From: an uncultured Pelagibacteraceae bacterium
GTDB lineage: Bacteria; Pseudomonadota; Alphaproteobacteria; Pelagibacterales; Pelagibacteraceae
Direction: 5' to 3'
Length of the DNA: 64,000 nt
Assembly (NCBI GenBank): GCA_902604525.1
Contig: CACKYY010000003.1
Location: 22,125-86,124, forward strand
Part shown: positions 1-9,832 of the stretch, in pieces
How the letters are laid out: each line of letters opens with the position of its first letter
How positions within the stretch are numbered: the first letter of the stretch is position 1
Made by a program: the position numbers and the translations under genes
The notes under the pieces: generated by a model
What the model was told of the DNA's origin: nothing
The model's database searches: none
The model's input: only the letters and a program-made list of their open reading frames with translations

Positions 1-2160
1 GGATTAAAAAAAGATGAATACAAAAAAATCTGTGAACTTTTAAAAAGAACTCCTAACATTACTGAATTAGGAATATTTTCTGCGATGTGGAATGAACACT
101 GCTCTTATAAATCTTCAAGGCTACATCTAAAAAAATTACCTACTAAAGGTAAACAAGTTATTCAAGGACCTGGTGAAAATGCTGGGGTAGTTGACATTGG
201 AGATAATGATGCAATTGTCTTTAAAATTGAAAGTCATAACCACCCTTCTTTCATTGAACCTTATCAAGGTGCTGCCACAGGAGTTGGTGGAATAATGAGA
301 GATGTATTTACAATGGGAGCAAGACCAATAGCTAATTTAAATTCAATACACTTTGGTTCTACACAGCATAAAAAAACTAAAAACCTCCTTAGAGGTGTTG
401 TGCATGGAATAGGAGGTTATGGAAACTGCATGGGGGTTCCAACCATTGCAGGACAAACAAGTTTTGACAGTTCTTATAATGGAAATATCTTGGTAAACGC
501 AATGACGTTAGGATTAGTTAAAAAAGATAAGATTTTTTACTCAAAAGCAGCCGGTTTAAACAAACCTGTAATATATGTTGGATCTAAAACGGGTCGTGAT
601 GGTATTCACGGAGCAAGTATGGCTTCTGCTAGTTTTGATGACAAAATTGAGGAAAAAAAACCAACTGTACAAGTTGGGGATCCCTTTACGGAAAAACTTT
701 TGCTTGAAGCATGTTTAGAATTAATGGCAGGAGACTCGATCATTGCCATTCAGGATATGGGGGCTGCAGGTTTAACTTCTTCAAGTATTGAAATGGCTTC
801 AAAAGGAAATCTTGGAATAGAAATTAATTTAAACAAAGTGCCATGTAGAGAAACAAAAATGAGCCCTTATGAAATCATGCTTTCTGAAAGTCAGGAAAGA
901 ATGTTGATTGTTTTAGAAAATGGAAAAGAAGAGCAAGCCAAAAAAATATTTGATAAGTGGAATTTAGATTTTGCTGTAATTGGTAAAACAACCAAGTCAA
1001 AGAAAATTGAACTTTATTTTGATAGTAAAAAAGTTGCTGATATTCCAGTTAATACCCTTGTTGAAAATTCACCAATGTATGATCGAAAATGGAAAAAAGC
1101 AAAACTTCCAAAAAAAAACAAAATCTATAAGGACGATATAAATAATTTAAAAATTATAGAAGTCCTAAAAAAAATTTTATCTAATCCAAATATCTGTAGT
1201 AAAGAATGGATTTGGCAGCAGTATGATCATACAGTGATGGGAGACACTATTCAAAAACCTGGAGGAGACTCTGGTGTGATCAGAGTTCATGGCTCCAATA
1301 AAGCAGTTGCAGCATCAGTAGACTCCTCGGCTGTTTATTGTTGGGCTCACCCTCTTACTGGAGGAAAACAGGTTGTGTGTGAAAGTTTTAGAAATTTAAT
1401 ATCTGTTGGAGCAAAACCAATCGCTATTACAAATTGCTTAAATTTTGGTAGTCCTGAAAATGAAGAGAGTATGGGAGAGTTTGTTGAATGTGTTCAGGGT
1501 ATGGGGGAAGCAAGCTCATATTTGAAATTTCCTGTCGTGTCTGGAAATGTTTCTTTCTATAATCAGACAAAAGACCAGGGAATAAAGCCCACTCCTTCTA
1601 TAGGCGGTGTTGGACTTATAAAAGACTATACTAAAATGATTACAATGGATTTTAAAGAAGTCGATAATGTTGTTTTGGTTATAGGCAAAACAGAAGGTCA
1701 TATTGATCAAAGTTTATTTGCAAGAGTTATATTAGATGAAAAAAATGGACCTCCACCTGAAATAAATCTGTTTAATGAAAAAAATAATGGAGAAACTCTT
1801 TTAAAATTAATCGATAATAATTTAATTAAAAGTGCCCATGATATTTCTTTAGGTGGAATAATTACTGCTGTATCAAAAATGTGTATTAAGGGTAATAAAG
1901 GTATCAATCTAAAAAAGCCGAAATACTTAATTAGTGAAATAGAATATTTTTTTGCAGAAGATCAAGGGAGATATATTGTTGAAATCAGGGAAAAAGATGA
2001 AAAAAAAGTTATAGATATATTAAATAAAAATGCAGTTCATTATGATGAGCTTGGAACAATCAATGAAAATACGCTATTTTTGAATGAAAAGACAAAAGTT
2101 ACAATTGACGAATTAAAAGGGTTTAATACAAAGTGGTTGAAAGAATATATGAGTAACTAA
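1..2160 (+). CDS. purL: Phosphoribosylformylglycinamidine synthase subunit PurL (5'-truncated)
   Basis: Fourth step of purine synthesis: ATP-dependent amination of FGAR to FGAM, acting in the cytoplasm with PurQ and PurS. The frame is open from base 1. The visible start (GLKKDEY, then [12 protein letters not shown]) matches the usual PurL N-terminus, so only about 15 residues lie outside the window; 719 residues are present. The repeated AIRS-like core is visible, including the glycine-rich ATP region (QKPGGDSGV) and the HDISLGG segment near the C-terminus. The stop codon shares one base with the start of the next gene (bolA), so the two are probably co-translated. Small-form PurL, not the large fused type. 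Confidence 0.95.
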   Translation, partial: GLKKDEYKKICELLKRTPNITELGIFSAMWNEHCSYKSSRLHLKKLPTKGKQVIQGPGENAGVVDIGDNDAIVFKIESHNHPSFIEPYQGAATGVGGIMRDVFTMGARPIANLNSIHFGSTQHKKTKNLLRGVVHGIGGYGNCMGVPTIAGQTSFDSSYNGNILVNAMTLGLVKKDKIFYSKAAGLNKPVIYVGSKTGRDGIHGASMASASFDDKIEEKKPTVQVGDPFTEKLLLEACLELMAGDSIIAIQDMGAAGLTSSSIEMASKGNLGIEINLNKVPCRETKMSPYEIMLSESQERMLIVLENGKEEQAKKIFDKWNLDFAVIGKTTKSKKIELYFDSKKVADIPVNTLVENSPMYDRKWKKAKLPKKNKIYKDDINNLKIIEVLKKILSNPNICSKEWIWQQYDHTVMGDTIQKPGGDSGVIRVHGSNKAVAASVDSSAVYCWAHPLTGGKQVVCESFRNLISVGAKPIAITNCLNFGSPENEESMGEFVECVQGMGEASSYLKFPVVSGNVSFYNQTKDQGIKPTPSIGGVGLIKDYTKMITMDFKEVDNVVLVIGKTEGHIDQSLFARVILDEKNGPPPEINLFNEKNNGETLLKLIDNNLIKSAHDISLGGIITAVSKMCIKGNKGINLKKPKYLISEIEYFFAEDQGRYIVEIREKDEKKVIDILNKNAVHYDELGTINENTLFLNEKTKVTIDELKGFNTKWLKEYMSN

Positions 2161-2390
2161 TGGCAATGAATTTAAATGAAATTGAGAATTTAATAAAAGA
2201 AGCAATGCCCGATGCAGTTGTTGAAATACAAGACTTAGCTGGTGATGGAAATCATTATTCTGCAACTATAACTTCATCTGAATTTTCAGGAAAAAGTAAA
2301 ATTGAACAACATAAAATGGTTTACAACTCATTAAAAGGTAGAATGGGTAACGAATTACATGCTTTAGCAATCAAAACAAAGGAAAATTAA
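2160..2390 (+). CDS. BolA family protein
   Basis: 76-residue BolA/IbaG-like protein. BolA proteins bind monothiol glutaredoxins and take part in iron-sulfur cluster trafficking in the cytoplasm. The sequence shows the typical short BolA fold: N-terminal helix (IENLIKEAMPDAVVEIQD), a central DGNHYSATI strand, the SKIEQHKMVYNSLKGRM helix and a C-terminal ELHALAIKT segment with the conserved histidine. The start overlaps the purL stop by one base, and a second possible start lies two codons downstream. The neighbour one base downstream is the CGFS glutaredoxin, the expected partner, which strengthens the call. BolA and IbaG subtypes cannot be separated here. Confidence 0.92.
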   Translation: MAMNLNEIENLIKEAMPDAVVEIQDLAGDGNHYSATITSSEFSGKSKIEQHKMVYNSLKGRMGNELHALAIKTKEN

Positions 2391-2391
2391 A

Positions 2392-2730
2392 ATGGACCAA
2401 AATACAAATGATTTAATAAAAAATGAGATTGAAAATAACGAAGTTTGCTTATTCATGAAAGGAACTCCTGATGCCCCTCAATGTGGATTTTCGATGGCCA
2501 CATCCAATATTTTAAAAGTGTTAGAGGTAAAATTTAAAGGAATAAATGTTTTGGAAGATCAGAAACTAAGAGAAGGTATAAAGGTTTATAGTGACTGGCC
2601 TACAATACCTCAATTATACGTTAAAAGCGAATTTATTGGAGGATGTGATATAGTTAAAGAAATGTTTGAAAGTGGTGAACTAGCTAAACTATTTGAGAGC
2701 AAAGGTGTTAATTTTAAAAGTAAAAATTAA
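2392..2730 (+). CDS. grxD: Monothiol glutaredoxin, CGFS type (Grx4/GrxD)
   Basis: 112-residue monothiol glutaredoxin that carries and delivers [2Fe-2S] clusters with glutathione, usually as a complex with BolA. Direct evidence: the KGTPDAPQCGFS active-site segment (residues about 22-33), the WPTIPQLYV cis-proline motif, and the FIGGCDIVKEM glutathione-binding segment. Length matches the single-domain family. It begins one base after the bolA stop, forming a purL-bolA-grxD unit. This bolA-grxD pairing is common in alphaproteobacteria. Confidence 0.95.
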   Translation: MDQNTNDLIKNEIENNEVCLFMKGTPDAPQCGFSMATSNILKVLEVKFKGINVLEDQKLREGIKVYSDWPTIPQLYVKSEFIGGCDIVKEMFESGELAKLFESKGVNFKSKN

Positions 2731-2749
2731 TATTTTGTTTTCATAAAAT

Positions 2750-3016
2750 ATGAAACAATTCATATATAAAACTATCATTGTGATAATTGCTATTGTAGTA
2801 ATTTATGAGTTTACTATTTCAAAGCAAATCAAACAAATAACTGAACAAAGTGAAATTCTCTTAAGTAAAGAAGGTAGAAAAGAAGGTATAGAAAAACTAA
2901 GAGAAGAAATAAAAAAAGCCATAAAAAAAGAAAGATATCTTTCAATAGATGATGCTAAGTTAATTAACGAATTTATAAAAAAAATAGCTATTGAATTAAA
3001 AAATGCGGAAAATTAA
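2750..3016 (+). CDS. Small single-pass membrane protein, function unknown
   Basis: 88 residues. A hydrophobic segment spans roughly residues 5-22 (YKTIIVIIAIVVIYEFTI), followed by a charged, Lys/Glu-rich, strongly helical tail that is probably a cytoplasmic coiled coil. I recognise no family. It starts 19 bp after grxD on the same strand, so it is likely co-transcribed. Its stop overlaps the stop of the convergent membrane protein by 4 bp (shared TTAA). Its codon style matches its neighbours, which supports a real gene. Confidence 0.6.
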   Translation: MKQFIYKTIIVIIAIVVIYEFTISKQIKQITEQSEILLSKEGRKEGIEKLREEIKKAIKKERYLSIDDAKLINEFIKKIAIELKNAEN

Positions 3017-4593
3017 TTACAATACCATGCAGCTCCAACATTAATTACCTGACTGCTAAATGAATACCTATAATTTTCTCTACTAATTAGTTTACAATCT
3101 TTAGGATCAGATCTTTTTAAATTTCTGTGATTTTGCATCACATAATAGGGTCTTTCCTCTGCAGCATCCAACTCACTATATAATTTAAAACATTTAAACT
3201 TTTTATTTTCTAAAAATATTTTTGAATAAAGGTCACCATAGACACATTTATTTTTATCGAAATTATTTTTGGAAGTGTGTTTAACAATAGACATATATAA
3301 ATTTTTATTACTTATTCCCCAATAATCTACTTCAAAATTTTTATTTATTTTATAAAATTTAGAAAACGAATTCATCCATGTATATTGATATGGACTTATA
3401 GAAATATTTTCTACCACGAAAAAAATAATTACTAAAATACCTGAAGTATAAAAAAACTTTATATTCCATAAATATAAATTATTAAGTGAGACAAGAAAAA
3501 TTAAAGGAACCAAAAACATCAAATGTCTAATTTCATTATAGATTGCAACATCGAACAAGATAAAAAGAAATAAAATTATTAAACAGGTGAAAATGAGTGA
3601 ATATGTAAATATTTTGTTTAGGTTATTTTCATTAAATTTTTTCTCTATCAAAGGAAATAAAAGAATTCCTAAAATTATTAAAATTGGCAATTTGAAAAAT
3701 AACCATATGAAATAATAACTAGCTGGTAAATTGAGTGCTTTCATATAATCACCAAGAGTCAATGTACTTACATCTTGTTGATATTTGCTCATCCATTTAA
3801 AGGAATTAATTATTTCTCTCGGATCGTGCCAGAATATAGGATTTAATAGGTAAATAAAAAAAATAAGAGCAATTATTAATATTAAAAGATTTTTAATATT
3901 ATTTCTAATTAGATTTAAAAAACTTTTATTTTTAAATTCAATGAAAGTAATAATGAAAATTAAAAATTGTAATAAAATTAAAATTCCTGCAATTCTTATT
4001 GAGATAAGTAATGAAATAGATATAGCAAAAAAAACTATATATTTAACGGGAACTCCCTGATCATTATTAAGTTTTTTTATAATTTTACATAAAATATAAG
4101 TGCTTATAATCCAAAATGATAAAAATGGAATATCTTTGGGATTCATCACAGAATGTCCAAATAAATAAGGATATAATAAGAATAAAAATAAAGAGATTAC
4201 AGCAAATTTTTTATCTTTATAAAAAAATAAACATATTCTGTAAAAAAATAATCCTGATATAAAAAATAAAATAAAAACTATTGCGTGCTTTGATATTAAA
4301 ATAGATCCAAATTCATTTACATCTAAATATTTTAATAAAAAGCCTTTAATTAAATATTGAAAAGGTTGGCTCAAAAGATTAAAGCCAATACCATGATATC
4401 TATCTTTATACTGAAGTAATTCTTGATAAGTTCCAGTTTCAAAAAAGTTTTTTATCGCTTCAAAATTAACTTCCCAATTTAGTTGCTCATGATATTCATC
4501 GTGAGATATACCAACATTTAAACTTAAGTAGATACCTGTAATTAAATAAATAATTAGTAAAATAAAACTAGTTTTGTAAATTTTTTGGCTCAA
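3013..4593 (-). CDS. GT-C type membrane glycosyltransferase (ArnT/PMT-like)
   Basis: 526-residue polytopic protein with about 10-12 membrane segments and a soluble C-terminal region after residue 410. The first extracytoplasmic loop holds an acidic motif (GISHDEYHE, around residues 28-36), where GT-C enzymes place catalytic acidic residues. Such enzymes move a sugar from a lipid-phosphate donor to a lipid or protein on the outer face of the inner membrane. The start is a TTG directly behind the rpsD stop; no ATG lies near, and the first membrane segment begins at once. Likely co-transcribed with rpsD. Donor and acceptor cannot be told. Confidence 0.6.
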   Translation of the reverse strand: MSQKIYKTSFILLIIYLITGIYLSLNVGISHDEYHEQLNWEVNFEAIKNFFETGTYQELLQYKDRYHGIGFNLLSQPFQYLIKGFLLKYLDVNEFGSILISKHAIVFILFFISGLFFYRICLFFYKDKKFAVISLFLFLLYPYLFGHSVMNPKDIPFLSFWIISTYILCKIIKKLNNDQGVPVKYIVFFAISISLLISIRIAGILILLQFLIFIITFIEFKNKSFLNLIRNNIKNLLILIIALIFFIYLLNPIFWHDPREIINSFKWMSKYQQDVSTLTLGDYMKALNLPASYYFIWLFFKLPILIILGILLFPLIEKKFNENNLNKIFTYSLIFTCLIILFLFILFDVAIYNEIRHLMFLVPLIFLVSLNNLYLWNIKFFYTSGILVIIFFVVENISISPYQYTWMNSFSKFYKINKNFEVDYWGISNKNLYMSIVKHTSKNNFDKNKCVYGDLYSKIFLENKKFKCFKLYSELDAAEERPYYVMQNHRNLKRSDPKDCKLISRENYRYSFSSQVINVGAAWYCN

Positions 4594-5211
4594 TTATCTT
4601 GAGTAATATTCGATCACCAGATTTGGTTCCATTACAACTGGATATGGCACTTCTTCAAATTTAGGAATTCTAACAAATTTCAATTTTTTATTTTTCTCAT
4701 CCATTTGAAGATATTCTGGTGTTTCTCTTTCTTTGTTAGCAAGGGCAATATCAATAATTGCTAGTTGTTTAGACTTATCTCTAATTTCTATAGAGTCTTC
4801 CTCTTTAACAGAGTAACTTCCAATATTAACTTTCTTTCCGTTTACCTTGACATGTCCATGATTGATCAATTGTCTGGCTGAAAAAATAGTTGTTGCAAAT
4901 TTTGCTCTATAAATAACTGCATCTAATCTTCTTTCAAGCAAGCCTATTAAATTTTCACCCGTATCACCTTTAAGCATTACAGCTTTTTTATAAATATTTC
5001 TAAACTGTCTTTCGTTAATATTACCATAGTAAGCTTTTAGTTTTTGCTTCGCTTGCAGCTGAATTCCATAATCAGAAGGTTTAGACGATCTAGTTTGGCC
5101 ATGTTGTCCTGGTCCGTAAGCTCTAGTATTAAATGGACTTTTTGGTCTTCCCCAAAGGTTAACCTTCAACCTTCTATCTACTTTATGTTTAGAGTTTAAT
5201 CTTTTAGTCAT
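4594..5211 (-). CDS. rpsD: 30S ribosomal protein S4
   Basis: 205-residue S4, a primary 16S rRNA binder that nucleates small-subunit assembly. Features seen: the basic N-terminal region ([27 protein letters not shown]), the S4 RNA-binding domain around residues 95-155 ([29 protein letters not shown]), and the typical C-terminal [15 protein letters not shown]. Length is standard. It is not in the alpha operon here: it stands alone, has its own promoter in the 40 bp upstream, and is followed immediately by the GT-C gene. Confidence 0.98.
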   Translation of the reverse strand: MTKRLNSKHKVDRRLKVNLWGRPKSPFNTRAYGPGQHGQTRSSKPSDYGIQLQAKQKLKAYYGNINERQFRNIYKKAVMLKGDTGENLIGLLERRLDAVIYRAKFATTIFSARQLINHGHVKVNGKKVNIGSYSVKEEDSIEIRDKSKQLAIIDIALANKERETPEYLQMDEKNKKLKFVRIPKFEEVPYPVVMEPNLVIEYYSR

Positions 5212-5223
5212 TTAATAGAGGGG

Positions 5224-5251
5224 TTTATAAACCTACTCATTGTTTTGTCAA
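5224..5251 (-). promoter_or_regulatory. Sigma-70-type promoter of rpsD
   Basis: On the minus strand a perfect -35 hexamer TTGACA (5246-5251) is followed after 16 bp by TATAAA (5224-5229). The predicted transcription start falls about 5 nt before the rpsD ATG at 5211, so the transcript would have an extremely short leader with no room for a Shine-Dalgarno site. The -35 box touches the stop codon of the upstream methyltransferase gene. Confidence 0.6.
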
Positions 5252-5965
5252 TCAACGTTTTTTTCCTAAACTAGCAAATACACTTGATAAAATACGTGTT
5301 TCCTTTGAGGATAATTCCATCCTATAAAAAATATTTCTCAAGTTCTCAAGCATTATAGGTTTTTTTTCTTTGGGTTTAAAAAAACCTATATCTTCTAAAT
5401 TTTTAATACATAAGTTAGTCATTGATAATATATCTTTTTTTGAGGCTGACTTTACTTTTTTAGATTTTTTAAAACTAGAAATTTTTGAATTGATGATGCT
5501 TTGTACAACTTGAGCAATTATAATTAAACTATGAGACAAGTTCAGAGATTTAAAATCTGGGTTAGTTGGGATTTGAAGAGTATAATTTGCATAACTTATC
5601 TCGTTATTTGAAAGTCCCGAAGCTTCAGATCCAAATAAGAAAGCCACTTTTTTTTTATAATCAATCTTCTTTAAATCTTCTAATTGAATATGTTTTATAT
5701 TTTTATTTCTAAATCTAGCTGAAGTAGCAATTACTACATCAATATTTTTTAAAGCAGACTCTAAATTATCGAAATTTTTACTCTTACTTATAATATTTTT
5801 TGCTCCCACTGATGTGGCTAAAATTTTATCATTGGGGTAGATGGGTTTAGGATCTACAACAATCATTTTTTGAAAATTAAAATTTTTAATAGCTCTTGCA
5901 CATGCACCAATATTTTCTGACAGTTGTGGTTTATGTAAAATAAATGAAATATTATTTTTTGACAT
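5252..5965 (-). CDS. trmJ: TrmJ/SpoU-family RNA 2'-O-methyltransferase
   Basis: 237-residue SPOUT-superfamily RNA methyltransferase. TrmJ methylates the ribose of position 32 in tRNA, using S-adenosylmethionine bound in a C-terminal knot. The N-terminus (ISFILHKPQLSENIGACARAIKNF) and the knot motifs FLFGSEASGLSNNEI and SLNLSHSLIIIAQ are characteristic. A C-terminal helical extension is also TrmJ-like. The gene ends at the rpsD promoter and starts 2 bp after the DUF1989 gene, so it closes the cysS-cimA-DUF1989-trmJ unit. The exact target RNA is inferred from family resemblance. Confidence 0.85.
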   Translation of the reverse strand: MSKNNISFILHKPQLSENIGACARAIKNFNFQKMIVVDPKPIYPNDKILATSVGAKNIISKSKNFDNLESALKNIDVVIATSARFRNKNIKHIQLEDLKKIDYKKKVAFLFGSEASGLSNNEISYANYTLQIPTNPDFKSLNLSHSLIIIAQVVQSIINSKISSFKKSKKVKSASKKDILSMTNLCIKNLEDIGFFKPKEKKPIMLENLRNIFYRMELSSKETRILSSVFASLGKKR

Positions 5966-5967
5966 AA

Positions 5968-6831
5968 TTAATCTATGCCATGACTTCTATCATAATTTGA
6001 AATTTCAGATGTATCTAAATCTTTTAAATATTTTTCATCTGTTTGCCATATACTCACTTTTAATGGATAACATTTTGCTACGTCAGAGGAATGTTCAGAT
6101 CCACAATCTCCACCAGGACAAGCTGATAGAGCTCCTAATAAATCAGTCTCTGCAAAAAATTCTAAGTAATCACCTGGTCTTACAGGGCTTGCCTTCATAA
6201 AATATTGTTTAGTATCATTAGTAAATCCAGTTAACATAAAAACATTTAAAACATCATGAACTATTTTTTCAGCTTCATCAATTTTAAGTTTTTTTTCTTT
6301 AACTAATGCTCTAGTTAAGTTTGAATGACAGCAATGATGATAGTCCTTACCCGATAAAAGTTTTGAAGTATAAGGATCACACCTAGTTCCAATTACATCA
6401 TGTACTGATCCGCCATCATTATCATAATCATACCAATCTAACGTATCCCACGTAATAGTTGCTAAAGATCTAAGATAAGGAAAACTACTAAACATTTTAT
6501 CACCTACTGAAAGATGTGTTCCGTAAAGTGCTCTAGTTTTCCCAGAATAAAATTTTTCATTTAAGTTATTTAAATTAAAAAGGTTTAAGTCTCCTACTTG
6601 AGGCCCTTCGACGCTTTCTATTCTAAAGAATTCACCCCTTTTAACTTGAAAGGTTTTAGCATCTCTTGGGGGAATTATTATTTCATTTTTTTTATTCAAA
6701 TTTTTTCGAGCTAGATGTAAAATATTTAAGTTTTTTTCTTCAATATTATTATTGGGATAGCAAACAACTGGTTTTGCTCCAATTCTTTCACTAATATCAG
6801 AAGGTTTTTTTGAAAACTTTTTAATCTTCAT
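5968..6831 (-). CDS. DUF1989 (urea carboxylase-associated) family protein
   Basis: 287 residues, resembling the DUF1989 family, whose members often sit beside urea carboxylase or amine catabolic genes. Visible family traits: IIPPRDAKTFQVKRGEFFRI near residue 52, the GDLNLFNL segment, an HHCCHSNL cluster of His and Cys around residues 166-173, and CPGGDCGSEHSSDVAKCYP near the C-terminus. The Cys/His clusters suggest a metal site (inference). It lies between cimA and trmJ with 2 bp gaps on each side. No urea carboxylase is present in the window, so its substrate is open. Confidence 0.7.
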   Translation of the reverse strand: MKIKKFSKKPSDISERIGAKPVVCYPNNNIEEKNLNILHLARKNLNKKNEIIIPPRDAKTFQVKRGEFFRIESVEGPQVGDLNLFNLNNLNEKFYSGKTRALYGTHLSVGDKMFSSFPYLRSLATITWDTLDWYDYDNDGGSVHDVIGTRCDPYTSKLLSGKDYHHCCHSNLTRALVKEKKLKIDEAEKIVHDVLNVFMLTGFTNDTKQYFMKASPVRPGDYLEFFAETDLLGALSACPGGDCGSEHSSDVAKCYPLKVSIWQTDEKYLKDLDTSEISNYDRSHGID

Positions 6832-6833
6832 GC

Positions 6834-8435
6834 CTAAAGGCTAGCAGGAGCGTTATCTTTGTAGAGTTTGTAATCCAAGCTATCGATCAGCGCTTTAAAA
6901 GATGCATCAATGATATTTGGCGAAACTCCTATAGTAAACCAATTTAATCCTTTAGAGTCTGTGCTTTCAATACTAACTCTAGTTACCGCCTCAGTTCCTG
7001 TATTTAAAATTCTTACCTTATAATCAACTAATCTTAAATCTTTTAAATATTCAGAATACTTATCTAGTTTATTTACGTTTTTTCTAATTGCGTTATCTAA
7101 AGCATTAACTGGTCCATTTCCTTCTCCTTCACATAATATCTTTTGGCCATCTACTTCTAATTTAGCTTTAGCATGAGAAATAATTTCTCCCGATTTGTCT
7201 TTTTTAACAGAAACATCATATTCATTAATTGAAATATATCTTGGTATGTCACCCATCAATCTTCTTGCTAGTAATTCAAAAGAAGCATCTGCGCCATCGT
7301 AGCTATATCCTATAAACTCCCTATCTTTTACCTCTTCAAGAAGTTTTTTTATTTTAGGATCATTTTTCTCTACCTTTATACCTATAGAATTTAATCTAGA
7401 CATAATATTAGACTGTCCTGATTGATCTGAGACAACTATATTTCTCGAGTTTCCTACCTCTTCAGGATTAATGTGTTCATAAGTTTTTGGATCTTTTTGA
7501 ACAGCAGAAACATGCATTCCTCCCTTGTGAGAAAAGGCTGATGCACCAACATATGGTAAATGTTTATTAGGTTTGCGATTGAGTAATTCATCTAACAACC
7601 TTGAGCATTGTGTTAAATTTTTCAAATTTTCGCGTTTAATATTAAGTTTATAATTTTTATAAAAATCTTTTTTTAAAAACAAGGTTGGAATCAGAGATGT
7701 TAAGTTTGCATTACCACATCTTTCCCCTAGCCCATTTATAGTTCCCTGGACTTGTCTCACACCAGCTTGAACTGCAGTTAAACTATTTGCAACGGCATTT
7801 TCTGTATCATTATGAGCATGAATTCCTAAATTTTTTCCTGGTATATGTTTTGTAACTTCCAAAACAATTTTTTCAATCTCATGAGGAAGTGTTCCTCCAT
7901 TTGTATCACATAAAACAATCCATCTTGCTCCATTTTCATAAGCAGATTTTAAGCAAGCAAGCGCATATTCAGAATTTGCTTTATATCCATCAAAAAAATG
8001 TTCAGCATCAAACATAAATTCTTTGCCTGATTTAACGATATGTTTAGCACTGTCGCTAATATTGGTAAGATTTTCCTGATTTGATATACCAAGGGCTACG
8101 TCAACTTGAAAATCCCAAGATTTACCAAACAAGCAAATTGATGAACTTTTCGAATTAATTAATGAGGATAACATGGGGTCATTTTCAGCACTATACTCTG
8201 ATTTTTTTGTCATACCAAAAGCAGTTAAATTAGCTGATTTAAAATTGTGATCTTTGTTAAAAAATTCTGTATCAGTTGGGTTTGCACCAGGCCAACCTCC
8301 TTCAATATAATCAACACCAAGCTTATCTAAAGCAGAAGAAATTTTCTCTTTATCATCAATTGAAAAATCTACACCTTGGGTTTGTGCTCCATCACGAAGA
8401 GTGGTATCAAATATATATAGCTGATCTTTACTCAT
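6834..8435 (-). CDS. cimA: Citramalate synthase
   Basis: 533-residue DRE-TIM metallolyase. Citramalate synthase condenses acetyl-CoA with pyruvate, opening a threonine-independent route to isoleucine. The N-terminus shows the metal-binding DTTLRDGAQTQGVDFS. The catalytic domain continues with LGIHAHNDTENAVANS and GTINGLGERCGNANL, and a regulatory LeuA-type C-terminal domain follows (about residues 400-530, with NTGTEAVTRVSIES). This architecture and the 'DFS' variant separate CimA from isopropylmalate and homocitrate synthases. It overlaps cysS by 4 bp upstream and lies 2 bp before the DUF1989 gene. Confidence 0.9.
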   Translation of the reverse strand: MSKDQLYIFDTTLRDGAQTQGVDFSIDDKEKISSALDKLGVDYIEGGWPGANPTDTEFFNKDHNFKSANLTAFGMTKKSEYSAENDPMLSSLINSKSSSICLFGKSWDFQVDVALGISNQENLTNISDSAKHIVKSGKEFMFDAEHFFDGYKANSEYALACLKSAYENGARWIVLCDTNGGTLPHEIEKIVLEVTKHIPGKNLGIHAHNDTENAVANSLTAVQAGVRQVQGTINGLGERCGNANLTSLIPTLFLKKDFYKNYKLNIKRENLKNLTQCSRLLDELLNRKPNKHLPYVGASAFSHKGGMHVSAVQKDPKTYEHINPEEVGNSRNIVVSDQSGQSNIMSRLNSIGIKVEKNDPKIKKLLEEVKDREFIGYSYDGADASFELLARRLMGDIPRYISINEYDVSVKKDKSGEIISHAKAKLEVDGQKILCEGEGNGPVNALDNAIRKNVNKLDKYSEYLKDLRLVDYKVRILNTGTEAVTRVSIESTDSKGLNWFTIGVSPNIIDASFKALIDSLDYKLYKDNAPASL

Positions 8436-9787
8436 TTAAATTTCCACGTCGTTTTACCATCTTTATCTTCTATTAAAACACCTTTGTCTAAAAGTTCATC
8501 TCTTATTTTATCAGCTTCTTTATAGTTTTTATCTTCCCTAGCTTTATTTCTTTGCTCAATTTTATCAAAAATTTCACCTTCATTTATTGAAAGTTTATTT
8601 TTCTTAAATTCTAACCATTTGATTTCTGTTTCATTCAATAAACCTATAAAATTACATGCAGAGATAAATAATGCTATGTCAGTAGAATTACCTTTTTGAG
8701 CTTTCTCATATAATTTATGAAGGTTAGCAATATAACCTGGTGTATTTAAATCGTCGTAAAGTGGTTTTAGTATTTCATCATCAACTTCTTCTTGGTGAAA
8801 ATCAGACGAGTAAACATTATACCATTTACTAATTGTATTTTGACAATCATTTAAAAGTTTATCATTCCAATCTAATGGTTGTTTGTAATGTGCACTCATT
8901 AAAGCTAATCTTAATACTTGACCACTTACCTTATTCCTAAAATCCTTTATTTTTAAAATATTTCCTTGCGATTTAGCCATTTTTTCATTCGACATTGTTA
9001 TAAATGCGTTATGCAACCAATATTTTGCAAAAACTTTTGTATCGTTTGCACATCTTGATTGTGCAATTTCGTTTTCATGATGCGGGAACAATAAGTCAAT
9101 ACCACCTCCATGAATATCAAACTCATTTCCAAGAAGCTTTTTTGACATAGCAGAACATTCTAAATGCCAACCAGGTCTTCCTTTGCCCCAAGGTGACTCC
9201 CAAGAAGGTTCATCATCTTTAGAAGGTTTCCATAGAACAAAATCTTGTGAATTTTTTTTGTTATCACTTACTTCTACTCTTGAACCAGCAATTAATTCAT
9301 CAAGATTTTTATTTGAAAGTTTTCCATAATCTTTAAATTTATTTACTTCAAAATACACATGCTGATTTTTCTCATAAGCAAATCCTTTTTTTGTTAAATC
9401 AGAAATCATTTCAATCATTATATCAATATGCTCTGTTGCTTTGGGTTGATGTGTGGGGATATCGCAATTTAAGTAATTACAATCTTCATCAAAACTCTTA
9501 ATAACAGTATTGGTCAAATCAGAAATTGAAATATTTTTTTCCTTAGATGAATTAATAATTTTATCATCAACGTCAGTTATATTTCTAACATAAGTAACTT
9601 TTGGATATTTTTTTTTAAATATTTTAAAAAGAATATCAAAAACAACAATTGGTCTTGCATTGCCAATATGAGGATCGTCATACACAGTCGGACCGCAAAC
9701 ATACATCCTAATGTTTTTTTCATCTATAGGAACAAATTTTTCTTTTTTGTTACTTAGATTATTAGTTAAAAAAATATCATTACTCAT
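8432..9787 (-). CDS. cysS: Cysteinyl-tRNA synthetase
   Basis: 451-residue class I aminoacyl-tRNA synthetase that charges tRNA-Cys. Clear motifs are MYVCGPTVYDDPHIGNARP with the HIGH-type signature, the zinc-site CDIPTH/GWHLECSAMS/HHENEIAQS segments, and the KMSKS-type MAKSQGN. The C-terminal helical region is present and length is normal. It is the first gene of a tight leftward unit with cimA. A 9-bp hairpin separates it from nadE upstream, so it may have its own promoter or rely on readthrough. Confidence 0.97.
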   Translation of the reverse strand: MSNDIFLTNNLSNKKEKFVPIDEKNIRMYVCGPTVYDDPHIGNARPIVVFDILFKIFKKKYPKVTYVRNITDVDDKIINSSKEKNISISDLTNTVIKSFDEDCNYLNCDIPTHQPKATEHIDIMIEMISDLTKKGFAYEKNQHVYFEVNKFKDYGKLSNKNLDELIAGSRVEVSDNKKNSQDFVLWKPSKDDEPSWESPWGKGRPGWHLECSAMSKKLLGNEFDIHGGGIDLLFPHHENEIAQSRCANDTKVFAKYWLHNAFITMSNEKMAKSQGNILKIKDFRNKVSGQVLRLALMSAHYKQPLDWNDKLLNDCQNTISKWYNVYSSDFHQEEVDDEILKPLYDDLNTPGYIANLHKLYEKAQKGNSTDIALFISACNFIGLLNETEIKWLEFKKNKLSINEGEIFDKIEQRNKAREDKNYKEADKIRDELLDKGVLIEDKDGKTTWKFK

Positions 9788-9805
9788 GATTTTAGGAATA
9801 TACTT

Positions 9806-9830
9806 AAAAAATAGATTTGTGAATCTATTT
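9806..9830 (-). terminator. Weak intrinsic terminator after nadE
   Basis: A perfect 9-bp inverted repeat (9809-9817 with 9822-9830, 4-nt loop) lies just past the nadE stop. On the minus strand it is followed by a short T run. The stem is AT-rich, so termination is probably partial. It also lies in the cysS leader, 22 bp before the cysS start. Confidence 0.5.
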
Positions 9831-9832
9831 GA

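Noticed and set aside
1516..1907. Two antisense frames inside purL
   Set aside because: They lie wholly inside a well-conserved gene and show no recognisable protein features.
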